Assembly (NCBI RefSeq): GCF_004016505.1
Contig: NZ_SACR01000002.1
Coordinates: 744,001 to 808,000 of the forward strand
Length of the DNA: 64,000 nt
From: Rubrivivax rivuli
Lineage (GTDB): Bacteria > Pseudomonadota > Gammaproteobacteria > Burkholderiales > Burkholderiaceae_C
Reading direction: 5' to 3'
Below are positions 11,061 to 19,704 of the stretch, in pieces; positions within the stretch are counted from its first letter, which is position 1, and the number at the start of each line of letters is the position of its first letter. Under the pieces are notes generated by a model. The model worked only from the letters and a program-made list of their open reading frames with translations, did no database searches and had not been told where the DNA came from. The translations under genes and the position numbers were made by a program.

Positions 11061-11993
11061 ATGAACAGCCTCGACATCCTGTCCGCCGCGCAGCGCCTGC
11101 AGCAGCAGGGCCAGCCTTATGCGCTGGTGAGCGTGCTGCGCGTGCTGGCCCCCGCATCGGCCAAGCCCGGCGACAAGGCCATCGTCACCGCCGAAGGCAT
11201 CCAGCAAGGCTGGATCGGTGGCGGCTGCGCACAGCCCGCGGTGATGCGCACGGTGCGCCTGGCCTTGCAGGACGGCAAGGCGCGCGTGATCCGCATCGCA
11301 CCCGCCGAAGACGGCAGCGTGCGGGAACTGGACGATGTGCTGGAGTTCGGCATGAGCTGCCATTCCGGGGGCACCCTGGAGCTCTTCGTCGACCCGATGC
11401 TGCCGGCCGCACGCCTGACGGTGATCGGCGACACACCGCTGGCCGCCGCGCTGACGGCGCTGGCCCCGCGTGTCGGCCTGCCGGTGACGGTGCTGGCCCA
11501 GGGGGCCGATGCGGCGCGCTTCCCCGACGCCACGCGCGTCGTCCCCAGCGACGAGCCCGGCGCCGACATCGGCCCCGGCAGCTTCGTCGTCGTGGCCACC
11601 CAGGGCCGGCGCGATGTGCAGGGGCTGCGCGCCGCGCTGTCGCTGCACGCACGCCAGGTCTTCTTCGTCGCCAGCGCGCGCAAGGCCGGTGTGCTGAAGG
11701 CGGCGCTGCTGGAATCCGGTGCCGACGCCGCGGCGGTGGACGCCATCGTCGCGCCGGCCGGCCAGGCCATCGGCGCGCAGACGCCAGAAGAGATCGCGCT
11801 GTCGGTGCTGGCCGCGGTGGTGGCGGCGCGGCGGGGTGCGCCGGCCGGGGCGCCTGTCGAGGCGCCTGTCGAGGCGTCTGTCGCTGCACCGGCAGCGGCT
11901 GCGGCGCCCGCCCTTCGTCCCAAGCCCCTGCCCCTGCCCCTGCCCGAGCTGCCGGTGATCGGTGGCTCGTGCTGCGGCGGCGGCAAGTCCTGA
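11061..11993 (+). CDS. coxF: CoxF, XdhC/CoxI-family maturation protein
   Basis: A 310-residue member of the XdhC/CoxI family. These proteins bind molybdenum cofactor and help load and sulfurate molybdenum hydroxylases. The N-terminal XdhC_CoxI domain (GWIGGGCAQPAVMRTV, about residues 50-70, and MSCHSGGTLELFVDP) is followed by a Rossmann-like XdhC_C domain (about 110-250). A Pro/Ala linker follows, coded by a 12-base tandem repeat, and then a terminal GGSCCGGGKS tail. The vicinal cysteines could hold copper or another metal, which is my inference. It could equally be named CoxI, since both cox homologues belong to this family. Confidence 0.82.
   Translation: MNSLDILSAAQRLQQQGQPYALVSVLRVLAPASAKPGDKAIVTAEGIQQGWIGGGCAQPAVMRTVRLALQDGKARVIRIAPAEDGSVRELDDVLEFGMSCHSGGTLELFVDPMLPAARLTVIGDTPLAAALTALAPRVGLPVTVLAQGADAARFPDATRVVPSDEPGADIGPGSFVVVATQGRRDVQGLRAALSLHARQVFFVASARKAGVLKAALLESGADAAAVDAIVAPAGQAIGAQTPEEIALSVLAAVVAARRGAPAGAPVEAPVEASVAAPAAAAAPALRPKPLPLPLPELPVIGGSCCGGGKS
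11849..11884 (+). repeat. 12-bp tandem repeat, three copies, inside coxF
   Basis: GGCGCCTGTCGA occurs at 11849-11860 and 11861-11872, with a third copy at 11873-11884 differing at two positions. The unit is four codons and encodes an Ala-Pro-Val-Glu-like linker, so the frame is kept. Confidence 0.85.
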
Positions 11994-12003
11994 GAGCGGC
12001 CTG

Positions 12004-12681
12004 ATGGGATGCATCCTCAAAGGCGGCGGCGGTCTCTACAGCCGCGTGGTGGTGGGCGCCGTGCTGCTGGCCGCGGGCAGCGGCTCGCGCATGGGCCACA
12101 AGCCCAAGAGCCTGCTCGAACTGGGCGGTGTGCCGCTGATCCGCAGGCAGCTGATCGCGCTGTCGGGCGCCGGTGTCGACGAGGTCGTCGTCGTGCTCGG
12201 CCACCACGCCGAGCTGATCGAGCCGGTGGTGCAGACCTTCCCGGTCACGCTGGTGCGCAACCTGAACCCGGACGACGGCCAGGTCTCGTCGCAGCGCCTC
12301 GGGCTGGCCGCCCTGGGCGGCAAGCTGGATGCGGTGATCGTCGCGCTGGCCGACCAGCCGCTGATCAACGCGCAGGACATCACCGCACTGATCGGCGCAT
12401 TCAAGAAGCGGCCCGAAGGCACGTCGGTCGTCTTTCCGCAGGTCAACGGCGAACGCGGCAACCCGGTGATGTTCAGCAACGGGGTGCGTGAACAGATCCT
12501 GGCCGGCGCGGCGAACGTCGGCTGCCGGCAATGGCAGGCCGCGAACGCGCAGGACGTGGCGCCCTTCGTCACCGACAACCGGCGCTACCGCGTCGATGTC
12601 GACACGCCCGAAGACCTGGAGGCCTTCACGCGCGACACCGGCCATGTGCTGCGCTGGCCGGCGGCCCTGGCTGTGGCTTGA
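12004..12681 (+). CDS. MocA-like molybdenum cofactor cytidylyltransferase
   Basis: A 225-residue nucleotidyltransferase of the MobA/MocA group. The signature LAAGSGSRMGHKPKSLLELGG (residues 22-42) binds the nucleotide, and the second motif is VALADQPLI. CODH uses the cytosine dinucleotide form of molybdopterin, so CTP:molybdopterin cytidylyltransferase activity (MocA) fits the context better than the guanylyl-specific MobA. The start at 12004 lies 10 bases after coxF. A GTG at 11962 inside coxF is open in frame but less likely. The function is inferred from family and operon. Confidence 0.8.
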   Translation: MGCILKGGGGLYSRVVVGAVLLAAGSGSRMGHKPKSLLELGGVPLIRRQLIALSGAGVDEVVVVLGHHAELIEPVVQTFPVTLVRNLNPDDGQVSSQRLGLAALGGKLDAVIVALADQPLINAQDITALIGAFKKRPEGTSVVFPQVNGERGNPVMFSNGVREQILAGAANVGCRQWQAANAQDVAPFVTDNRRYRVDVDTPEDLEAFTRDTGHVLRWPAALAVA

Positions 12682-12699
12682 AGCCGGCATGAAGGCGCC

Positions 12700-13398
12700 A
12701 TGAACCCCGGCCTGCAGCTGCTGTGGCCCACGCCGCTGGGCGTGCACCGCCACGCGCAGGCCGAGGCGCTGAACCCGCTGCTGGTGCGCATCTTCGGCGC
12801 GCTGCGGGCCACCCAGCTGCACGCCCGCGGCCAGGCCCCGGGCGCGGCCTTCTTCGCGAGTGACGACGATCTGCTCACGCGGGTGCAGTTGCCCGAGTGG
12901 CAGGCCTTCGTGCGCTTCATCGTCGCCAGCCTGCGCGACACCGTGAGCGCGGCCAATGCGCAGGCCTGGCCGGTGGGCGGCCTCGACCTGCAGGTGGCCC
13001 TCGAGGGCCTGTGGTTCCAGACCAGCCGTGGCGGTGCCTTCCACGACGTGCACACCCACGGCAACTGTTCGTGGTCGGGTGTCTACTGCGTGCAGGTGGA
13101 CGACGAGGCGCAGCGCACGGCCCATCCGGTCTACGGCGCGATGAACGGCGTCACGCGCTTTTATGGCCCGCCTTTCGCCACGCTGGGCGGCGCGCACGTC
13201 GACCTGGGCAATGCCTATCTGCAGCCGCCGCATGTGGACGTGGCCCCGGTGCCGGGGCAGCTGCTGATCTTTCCGTCGTGGCTGGCGCACCAGGCGCTGC
13301 CCTATGACGGCGAGCGTGAACGTGTGATCGTGTCCTTCAACGCCAGCGTGCACGCGGCGCGCGGCGGCGACAGGCTGCACGGCTACAGCGCCGCATGA
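12700..13398 (+). CDS. Putative 2OG-Fe(II) oxygenase (TIGR02466-like)
   Basis: A 232-residue protein resembling the TIGR02466 family of putative 2-oxoglutarate, Fe(II)-dependent oxygenases. Likely metal ligands are in FHDVHTHGN (His118, His120) and in LIFPSWLAHQALP (His197). Arg208 in GERERVIVSFN could bind 2-oxoglutarate. The family has no assigned substrate that I know of. The gene follows the MocA-like gene by 18 bases and its stop overlaps the next start (ATGA), so it is expressed with the cox genes. A role in CODH maturation or in modifying another protein is only a hypothesis. Confidence 0.7.
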   Translation: MNPGLQLLWPTPLGVHRHAQAEALNPLLVRIFGALRATQLHARGQAPGAAFFASDDDLLTRVQLPEWQAFVRFIVASLRDTVSAANAQAWPVGGLDLQVALEGLWFQTSRGGAFHDVHTHGNCSWSGVYCVQVDDEAQRTAHPVYGAMNGVTRFYGPPFATLGGAHVDLGNAYLQPPHVDVAPVPGQLLIFPSWLAHQALPYDGERERVIVSFNASVHAARGGDRLHGYSAA

Positions 13399-14537
13399 GG
13401 GGCCCGGCAGCCGCTGCGCTGCGCCTGGCACTGGCCCGCAGCATCGCCTGGGCCGTGCACACCAGCGGCTGGCTGGTGTTGGGGGCGCTGGGCGCGCAGC
13501 TGTGGCCGCTGCAGTTCGGTGGCTTGTTGCCGACGGCGCTGTGGCTGGGCCTGCTGGCCTTCGTGCTGCAGGCCCAGGCAGGCCGCACGCTGACGGCCCG
13601 CACGGTGCGTGCCGCCTGGCTGCTGGCCGCCGCGGTCTTGCTGCTGGCCTCCGCGAGCGCGCAGCCGCTGTGGTTGATCTGCAGCTGGGCGGCTGCGTCG
13701 GCCGCGTCGAGCTGGACCGTGCGCCTGTCGCGCGGAGCTGCACGCACACCATGGCGGCAGGCGCTGGTGCCGGCGGCTGCGGGCGTGGCAGCCGGGGGGG
13801 CCTGCGGGCTTCCTGCATTGCTGGCGGGCCTGCCCGCCTGGTGGCCACTGCCCGCGCTGGGGCTGATGGTGGGCGGCGCCGCGCTGACGCTGTACCGCGC
13901 ACCCGCGCGCCAGGGTTGCCGCTGGGGCGCGCTGGACGAGTGGCGCGCGCTGCAGGGCCTGGACGCCGCCGGCTGGCGCGCCGCGTGGGCCCAGGCCGAT
14001 CTGCCGCAGCGCCTGTCGGCCGCGGCCATGTTGCCGATGATGGCCGGGCTGCCGACCATGCTGGCGCTGTGCACGCCGGCCGGCGCCAGACCGCTGACGG
14101 TGGTGGTGCTGCACCTGTCGGCGATGGCGCTGCCGGCGTGCTGTGCGGGTGCGTGGCGTCGCATCGAGCGGCCCTGGGACGCAGCCCTGCCCTGCGCCGC
14201 GCTGCTGATCGGCGGGGGCCTGGCGCTCACCGTGCTGCCCCTGCTGCAGGGTCTGATGGCGGCCACGCTGCTGCATACCGCAGCCTGGAGCCTGGCCTGG
14301 GTGCGCGGCCTGCAGGGCGGTGTTCAGGCCAGCCTGCGCAGCACGGCGGCCGTGCAGGCCGTCACACCCCGTGCCGCGGCCCTCACGGCCGCCGCTGGGG
14401 TTTTGCTGCTGGGCCTGGCCCTCGCTGGGCTGGGCCCGATGGCGCTGTGGCTGATCCATGCAGCACTGGCCACGCTGGCTCTGTGCTGGTGGTTGACCCG
14501 GGTGTGGCAGCGCAGAGCGACGGCCGCCGGCCTATGA
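13395..14537 (+). CDS. Polytopic membrane protein at the end of the cox cluster
   Basis: A 380-residue protein with about ten predicted hydrophobic segments, rich in Leu, Ala and Trp, with Arg-rich loops consistent with an inner-membrane location. I do not recognise the family. Cox clusters of other organisms carry membrane proteins of unknown role (coxK and others), and this could be a positional equivalent, but I see no motif that proves homology. The ATGA overlap with the oxygenase gene shows co-translation. It is the last gene before the GC-poorer accessory island. Confidence 0.7.
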   Translation: MRGPAAAALRLALARSIAWAVHTSGWLVLGALGAQLWPLQFGGLLPTALWLGLLAFVLQAQAGRTLTARTVRAAWLLAAAVLLLASASAQPLWLICSWAAASAASSWTVRLSRGAARTPWRQALVPAAAGVAAGGACGLPALLAGLPAWWPLPALGLMVGGAALTLYRAPARQGCRWGALDEWRALQGLDAAGWRAAWAQADLPQRLSAAAMLPMMAGLPTMLALCTPAGARPLTVVVLHLSAMALPACCAGAWRRIERPWDAALPCAALLIGGGLALTVLPLLQGLMAATLLHTAAWSLAWVRGLQGGVQASLRSTAAVQAVTPRAAALTAAAGVLLLGLALAGLGPMALWLIHAALATLALCWWLTRVWQRRATAAGL

Positions 14538-15300
14538 CGGGTGGTGCCGTGATCCGTTGGAATAAGGTCTGTCGGCTCGGCCCCACGAACCGCCATTGTT
14601 TTTGATGCGGGAAATGCCTGTCGGTTGGTCAGCCTTGGCGCCGGTCAGTTTGCATTTTCGGAACAACGTCGGTCGGGACCTGTAACACGACGCGCCGAGC
14701 GTGCAGTCTACGAGACGCGAGGCCGGACGCCGCTACGTCAACGGCGCTTGCACGACTCACCGAGCCGCGGGCCGGCACATGGCTTCGCGTTGTTCCTGAT
14801 CGAATACCCATGCCGCGGCGCGGCGATATTGCGGCGGTGCAAGCCCATCCAGAAATCCTCGCCTGAGCGTGGACAGAAGCATCCGTCGCCGTTGTACTGG
14901 GCTGATGCCCACTTCAAGAAGAGAAGCATTGAAGGCGGACAGACCGCCAAGGACCAAAGCTTCAAGGCGTGAGGGCTGCGGCGTTGCGAGGTGACACCCC
15001 GACTGCGCCACTGGGCCGGCCGAACCGCTGGACCATGTACCGGCAGCCACGGCCACGGAACTCAAGAGAGCATCGCATCGACGAGGATCCACACAGTGGA
15101 CGCTAGTGCCTCCACGAATGGTCCTGGCGACGCGACGCCAGCAGTCCAGTAGGCGCATGCGCATGAGAACTCGGTCGCGGTGGTTCATACAAGCTCTCCC
15201 AGTCGGCAACCCGAGGGTGGCAGAGCACTGGCTCATAGTGTGAGCTTAAGGCGACCTCGTCAAGCACGCCACAGGACGTCCGGCCTTCCTCGGGGCTGGG
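14538..15300. other. 763-bp stretch without a convincing gene, island edge
   Basis: Between the cox cluster and the DUF429 gene there is no gene I can support. The only longer frames (plus 14625-14972, minus 14757-15236) lack recognisable domains, good ribosome-binding sites and the strong third-position GC bias of the neighbours. Base composition is more even than in the cox genes. It probably contains the cox 3' end and a remnant or boundary of the accessory island. No tRNA or integrase is visible. Confidence 0.5.
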
Positions 15301-16104
15301 TCACGTGACGGGGCACCAGATGGCAGCGGTCTCATCGCCGAGGGGATAGCACCTGCCTGCCAGGTACTCGCAGCCCACCCAGCAGCACACCAGCGCATCG
15401 ATCGCATCTTCGAAGGGTTTGAGCGCGGCCAAGCTGTGCACCTCGGACGCATCGGGTAGCGGGATCGCGATGCCGTCGATGTGGGCTGCCAAGCCGGCAA
15501 GGATGGCCGCAAACTCGTGCAGGAGCCGTTCGATGCGTTCATCGATCGACGCGCCCTTCCAATACTTCAACGCCTTGCCGACCTTGTAAGGAACCCTTCG
15601 GTCACGACCAAGGAGCGACAGGAGTGCGGGGTGTGGATAAACCTCGACTAGCCGGCGAGGCGTGCCGATCGGGGTGGTTGCCGTCGAAATGGGGTAGCCA
15701 GCCTCGGAGAGCTTCCGGGAGAGATTGGCGCCGAGCGGACCAGGCCGAATCGGTCCAGGCGAGTGGGCCGAGCACCATTTCGCGCCGAAGGATCGCGAGA
15801 CCTCACGATCCGCCGTACGACGGCGCACGATCGGGACGGTCGCCACGGGCATGTCCAGGGTGATGAGCGTCGGGTGTTCGCCCGTGTGTTGTTCTGCTGC
15901 CCGCAGCAGCTTGGCCAGATCGGGAGACGAGCCAACGCTACTGCGACCCCAGTGGGCTTCGCCGCCTTCAGCTTGTTCGATGAACGACTCGTAGCTGGGG
16001 GCCGTGACGACGTATCGCCAGCGACGATCCCGCTGCTGGACGAGCGCTACGCCACTCGGCTCCGTAGTGGTCCAGGCGGCGTCGATACCAAGGACAGTGG
16101 TCAT
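15301..16104 (-). CDS. DUF429 family protein (RNase H-like fold)
   Basis: A 267-residue protein of the DUF429 family, predicted to have an RNase H-like fold. The first strand carries the acidic motif VLGIDAAWTTTEPSG, followed by LITLDMPVA, RPGPLGA, VEVYPHPALL and a C-terminal LKPFEDAIDALVCCWVG, all typical of the family. Members are predicted nucleases but the biochemistry is poorly known. The start at 16104 is chosen because it places VLGIDAAW at the N-terminus; the frame is open to 16221. It is the last gene of the minus-strand nuclease block, 123 bases after the RecB-like gene. Confidence 0.75.
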   Translation of the reverse strand: MTTVLGIDAAWTTTEPSGVALVQQRDRRWRYVVTAPSYESFIEQAEGGEAHWGRSSVGSSPDLAKLLRAAEQHTGEHPTLITLDMPVATVPIVRRRTADREVSRSFGAKWCSAHSPGPIRPGPLGANLSRKLSEAGYPISTATTPIGTPRRLVEVYPHPALLSLLGRDRRVPYKVGKALKYWKGASIDERIERLLHEFAAILAGLAAHIDGIAIPLPDASEVHSLAALKPFEDAIDALVCCWVGCEYLAGRCYPLGDETAAIWCPVT

Positions 16105-16227
16105 GGGGTTGAGGCTGTTGGCGCAGTTCGCTCGGCACTTCCGAGTGACCAACCGCTCGATGGGGTTCAAGAAGACGGGGGCGGTCGCAGCGGCCGTCGG
16201 AGACCACCGCCGGGTTAGCACAGCTGC

Positions 16228-17967
16228 TTACGCCTGCTTGACGCCCGACCGGACGAAGGCGATGTCCACCAGCGCGCGGTGCTCTAGCTCCAGTCGCTCA
16301 GCGCTCACACCAAGCCGCTCCGCATAACGGCGTTTCATGCCGGCGAACACATCTTGTACGACTGCACCAAGGGATTGCTGCGGCAGCAGACGGCTGAACC
16401 GGTACAGGTCGTCGGCAAGCATGGCCTCCCTACTGGTCACCTCGAACGCAGCGCCCGCATCGTCGGTGGCCACCCGCATGGCGCACATGGCCCAGAAGCA
16501 GGTGGCCCAGCACTCGAGGACATCCTCTGGAAGCCCCTGGTTGTCGTCCGCCTCCAGGTGCAGGCTCTTGATGAGCGGAGGTCTTGCCGCGGCGTGATCG
16601 CGGAAGAACTCGAAAAGCAGTCGTCCAATGCGGCCACGCCAGCTTGCATCGCCTCTGGACGGCAGCACCTGCCGGCGGCGAACTTCGGCGTTCAAGTCCT
16701 TTGGCCGCAGGTCGGCCTTCTTGCTCCCCGCGCCCAGTACCACCACAAGGAGCGCGCGAAGTCGTAGCAAGTCGACGACCCCCAGCGGTTGAGTCTGGGC
16801 CCGTTCTCGCAAGGTCTTGAGGAACGCTTCAACGCCGTCGACGATGCTGCGCTGCGTGTCTTGAACGTAGCGCTGGCGCTGCTGCAGGAGTCGCTTCGAC
16901 TCATCGGTGGCGTCCGCTTTTGAAGCGCTCGTTGAGGACGCCTGCACATCGCCCGCCTCCACGGCGGCTGCGCCGTCGGAGGTCTCGTCACCCATGCCCA
17001 AGTCGGGTGCCTTTGCGTCGTCCTCGGGCGCCTCTGCAAGGTCCAGGGCTGCCCGCTTACCAATGAGCGCGTTGAGGAAGCTCCGCACCGACTCGTGATG
17101 CGTCGAGGCCAAGTGGCTGACCAAGGTCTCCGGCTGGATCCGGGCCACCCTGGCATCGGCCGGGAGTGCGGCCAGCGCAGCCATGGTCGAGACGCCCGCT
17201 TCCTGCAGGCGGGACGTCTGGATCCGGGTGATCCCCGCCACCTGAGACAAGTGGTCATCGGCCAGGCGCCGCCTCTCGCAGCGCTTGCTCCAGTGGCACA
17301 GGTCGCAGTGCTCACAGGGCACGGGATAGGGGGCCTGGCGGGTCGCACCAAGCAGCCCCTCGATCGCAGCGAGGAACCGAGTCCGCAGCGACTCGAGGTA
17401 GTGCGCGTAGTCCGCGACGCGAAAGTTGCGCTCGGTGCCATCGCCGAGAACGACATGCATCTGACGCGGCGCGACGCCCTGAGCCTTGGCCACCAGGTCG
17501 CTATAGAACGCGAGCTGCAGCAGGAACTTGGCCTTGGGTGACCGCGCCAGCTTGGTGTCGGCGACCTCGTAAGACCAGGCGCCCAGCGACGACGCCACGC
17601 CATCCACGCGCCGAAGAAAGTCCGCGTGCCCCACCCAGCAGCCGTCACGAAGCGTGGCCTGGTAGATCACCTCGACCCCTGCGCGCATGGCCGCCAGCGT
17701 CGCCTGCACCCTGTCCGAGATGCTTCCGCCGCCCGCAGCGATATCCACCACCTGGCGTCCTTGCGTGTGCTGGTCCGCGAGGTGGCGCTTCTCGTGCGCG
17801 TCGCCCTTGTCGGCGATGAGCTGCTGCGACTCGTCGGCCTGACTGCGTTCGGCGCGAAGGGCCTCGTCGTCCAGCGCCCGAAGATCGAGCGCGCTCAGAT
17901 GCTCGCACTCGAGAAAGGCGACCAGGTCGGTCGCCGAGTAGAGGCGCTCGCCCTCGACCCGCTGCAT
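16228..17967 (-). CDS. RecB/TM0106-like nuclease with unknown C-terminal domain
   Basis: A 579-residue protein. The first 260 residues match the nuclease part of TM0106-family RecB-like proteins: LVAFLECEHLSALDL, the acidic GHADFL (Asp116), and YEVADTK (Glu134, Asp137, Lys139), a PD-(D/E)XK core. A Cys cluster, CEHCDLCHWSKRC (Cys218, 221, 224, 230), plus Cys21, recalls the Fe-S nucleases Cas4 and AddB. A helix-hairpin-helix-like stretch (VAGITRIQTSRLQEAGVSTMAALA) follows. TM0106 proteins normally continue into a helicase. Here, after an acidic linker (about 310-355), there is a helical domain of about 220 residues that I do not recognise. The ATG overlaps the upstream gene (ATGA). Confidence 0.75.
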   Translation of the reverse strand: MQRVEGERLYSATDLVAFLECEHLSALDLRALDDEALRAERSQADESQQLIADKGDAHEKRHLADQHTQGRQVVDIAAGGGSISDRVQATLAAMRAGVEVIYQATLRDGCWVGHADFLRRVDGVASSLGAWSYEVADTKLARSPKAKFLLQLAFYSDLVAKAQGVAPRQMHVVLGDGTERNFRVADYAHYLESLRTRFLAAIEGLLGATRQAPYPVPCEHCDLCHWSKRCERRRLADDHLSQVAGITRIQTSRLQEAGVSTMAALAALPADARVARIQPETLVSHLASTHHESVRSFLNALIGKRAALDLAEAPEDDAKAPDLGMGDETSDGAAAVEAGDVQASSTSASKADATDESKRLLQQRQRYVQDTQRSIVDGVEAFLKTLRERAQTQPLGVVDLLRLRALLVVVLGAGSKKADLRPKDLNAEVRRRQVLPSRGDASWRGRIGRLLFEFFRDHAAARPPLIKSLHLEADDNQGLPEDVLECWATCFWAMCAMRVATDDAGAAFEVTSREAMLADDLYRFSRLLPQQSLGAVVQDVFAGMKRRYAERLGVSAERLELEHRALVDIAFVRSGVKQA

Positions 17968-19547
17968 CAGGCGGCCTCTCCGCCAGCGCGCAGGCGGCGG
18001 GCGTGGTCCTGCAGGGTCAGCAACCGGCGCTCGATCTCCTCGCCCATGATCCGGGCGCGGTTGTGGATCTTTTCGCCGCCATTGATCACGGTGCGCGCCG
18101 TGGTCTGGATCTCCTCGAAGCCGGCAATCTGCTTGCGGATGGCCTCGATGGCCGCGTCCATCTCCGCCAGGCTGGCGGCCTCTTCTTCGTCGTCCCGGCC
18201 GGCACGCACGGCCAGCGCTTTGGCCGCCTGGTAGGCGGCCTTGAGCCGGATGTCGGTTGCCGCGTCGTCGTCGTCCCAGATGACGACGATGTCGTTGCCC
18301 CAGCGCCGCAGCTCGGGCAGACCGACGGGCGCGGTGCGCGCTGCGTGGACGAACAGGCACACCGAGGCACCCCGATTGCGCCGCGCCTCGTCGGCCTCCT
18401 CGAGCGTGGCCTTGAGCGTCATGCCGTCGCGGGCCTTGGCCTCCACGACGATGGCCGCACCCGGCGCTGCGGAGTCCGGCCCCAGCGTGACGACGAAGTC
18501 GCCAACCTTGCTGCGCGGGACCGTGCCGGTCGTGGCGCCGACCGCGTCGAGCACGTCGTCGCCGTCGATGCAGGAGGCTTGCAGTTGCTCGCCCACCCGC
18601 GCCTCGAACTCGTTGCCGTGCTGCGTGCCACGTCGAGACTCGTCGCGCCGGACCACCAGCTTCTCCAGGATCCCTGTCACGCGCAGCTCGAACTCGCGCG
18701 AGCGCTCGGTCTGCGCACGCTCGAGGCTCTCGATCCGCTGCACGATCCGCGTCAGGCCGGACTCCGGGTTGTCGAGCGAGAACTGGGCACTGATTTGGCT
18801 CTGCGCGCTCTCCACCCGGCCGACAAGGCGGGACAATGCAGAGTTCTCGTCGTCGAGCGAGAACTCGCCCACGACCGACGCCACCTTCTCGCCCAGGTTG
18901 CGCTCCAGGTCGCCGTGGCGGTCCTTCAGCTCGCGCACCAGCCGGCTCAAGGCGCTCTCCGGGCGGTCGAGCGTGAACTCGGCGGTGATGGCATCGCCCT
19001 GGCGCTGCAGGGCATGCGTCAGCTGGGCGTGCAGAGCGGCCATGAACTCGTTGCCCTGCTCGGGGCTGAGCAGGCGGCGCAGCTCGCTGTCCTCGCCGAG
19101 GTGCTGCTGGAACAGCGTGTCCAGCGACCGGCGCGCAGCATCGACCTGCCCGCCGATCAGCCCGGCCAGCTCGCCGTCCTTGTGCAGCAGGCGCTGCACG
19201 CGCTCGGTGAACGCGCCGCTGGACGGGTCGAAGTAGGCGCGCAGCGTGCCGCCCAGGGCCTCGTCGAGCACCTGGCGGTGGGAAGACAGGCGCTCCTCGA
19301 GCGTCACGAGCAGGCGCTCGCCCTCGCTCCGAACCATGGCGCCATCCACAGTGCCGCGCGCCGCCTTGAGCGAGAGGATGCCGATGCGAAGCGCCGTCAG
19401 GGCCAATTCCTGGCGCTCGCGGCTTTCGCCGGCTTCGGTCAGTGCCTGGACCACCTCGGGATCGGTGATCGAGAGATGCAGGTAAAGCGGCTCAGCAGCA
19501 ACGTCCGGAGCCGCAGCCGAAGAGGTCACAGTGTTCAGCGAGTCCAT
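17967..19547 (-). CDS. Coiled-coil protein with PD-(D/E)XK-like nuclease core
   Basis: A 526-residue protein of unknown family with RmuC-like architecture. A helical, charged N-terminal half is followed by a compact core at about 311-425. The core has GNEFEARVGEQL (glutamates 313/315), VGDFVVTLG (Asp350) and VVEAKAR (Glu369, Lys371), the order expected of a PD-(D/E)XK nuclease. A final helical segment runs from about 430 to 520. Three copies of an F-S/T-L-D-x-x-x-S-A/G-L-S/T-R-L/I-V motif lie at 191-204, 229-242 and 256-269. A strong GGAGGAA precedes the ATG at 19547. Its stop overlaps the RecB-like gene start, so the two proteins probably act together. Confidence 0.65.
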   Translation of the reverse strand: MDSLNTVTSSAAAPDVAAEPLYLHLSITDPEVVQALTEAGESRERQELALTALRIGILSLKAARGTVDGAMVRSEGERLLVTLEERLSSHRQVLDEALGGTLRAYFDPSSGAFTERVQRLLHKDGELAGLIGGQVDAARRSLDTLFQQHLGEDSELRRLLSPEQGNEFMAALHAQLTHALQRQGDAITAEFTLDRPESALSRLVRELKDRHGDLERNLGEKVASVVGEFSLDDENSALSRLVGRVESAQSQISAQFSLDNPESGLTRIVQRIESLERAQTERSREFELRVTGILEKLVVRRDESRRGTQHGNEFEARVGEQLQASCIDGDDVLDAVGATTGTVPRSKVGDFVVTLGPDSAAPGAAIVVEAKARDGMTLKATLEEADEARRNRGASVCLFVHAARTAPVGLPELRRWGNDIVVIWDDDDAATDIRLKAAYQAAKALAVRAGRDDEEEAASLAEMDAAIEAIRKQIAGFEEIQTTARTVINGGEKIHNRARIMGEEIERRLLTLQDHARRLRAGGEAA

Positions 19548-19704
19548 GTTCGAGTTCCTCCGCTAGTTGCAACCAGCTCAACTTAGGGGATCGCTCGCTC
19601 AGAACTCGAGCTACTGGACAAACGAACAGCATCGCATCAAGCGGCGCCACCAACCGGATGCCTTGAACGGCCAGCAGCGATCAGCAAAGCCCGGCCTCGC
19701 GGGG
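19548..19704. other. Intergenic, probable promoter of the two-nuclease unit
   Basis: The 157 bases between the HNH gene and the coiled-coil gene are less GC-rich than the surroundings. They must contain any separate promoter for the downstream pair. I could not assign specific boxes. Confidence 0.35.

Noticed and set aside
11849..11884. Short tandem repeat considered as a CRISPR-like or regulatory array
   Set aside because: It is three 12-base units in frame inside coxF, encoding a protein linker; no spacers.
11185..13902. 905-codon minus-strand frame across coxF, the MocA-like gene and the oxygenase gene
   Set aside because: Arg/Ala/Pro low-complexity translation spanning several real genes on the other strand; a GC artefact.
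14625..14972. 115-codon plus-strand frame in the gene-poor island edge
   Set aside because: No ribosome-binding site, no recognisable domain and no codon bias; kept only as part of the unassigned stretch.
14757..15236. 159-codon minus-strand frame in the island edge
   Set aside because: Some plausible-looking C-terminal residues but no family match that I recognise and no good start; not supported as a gene.
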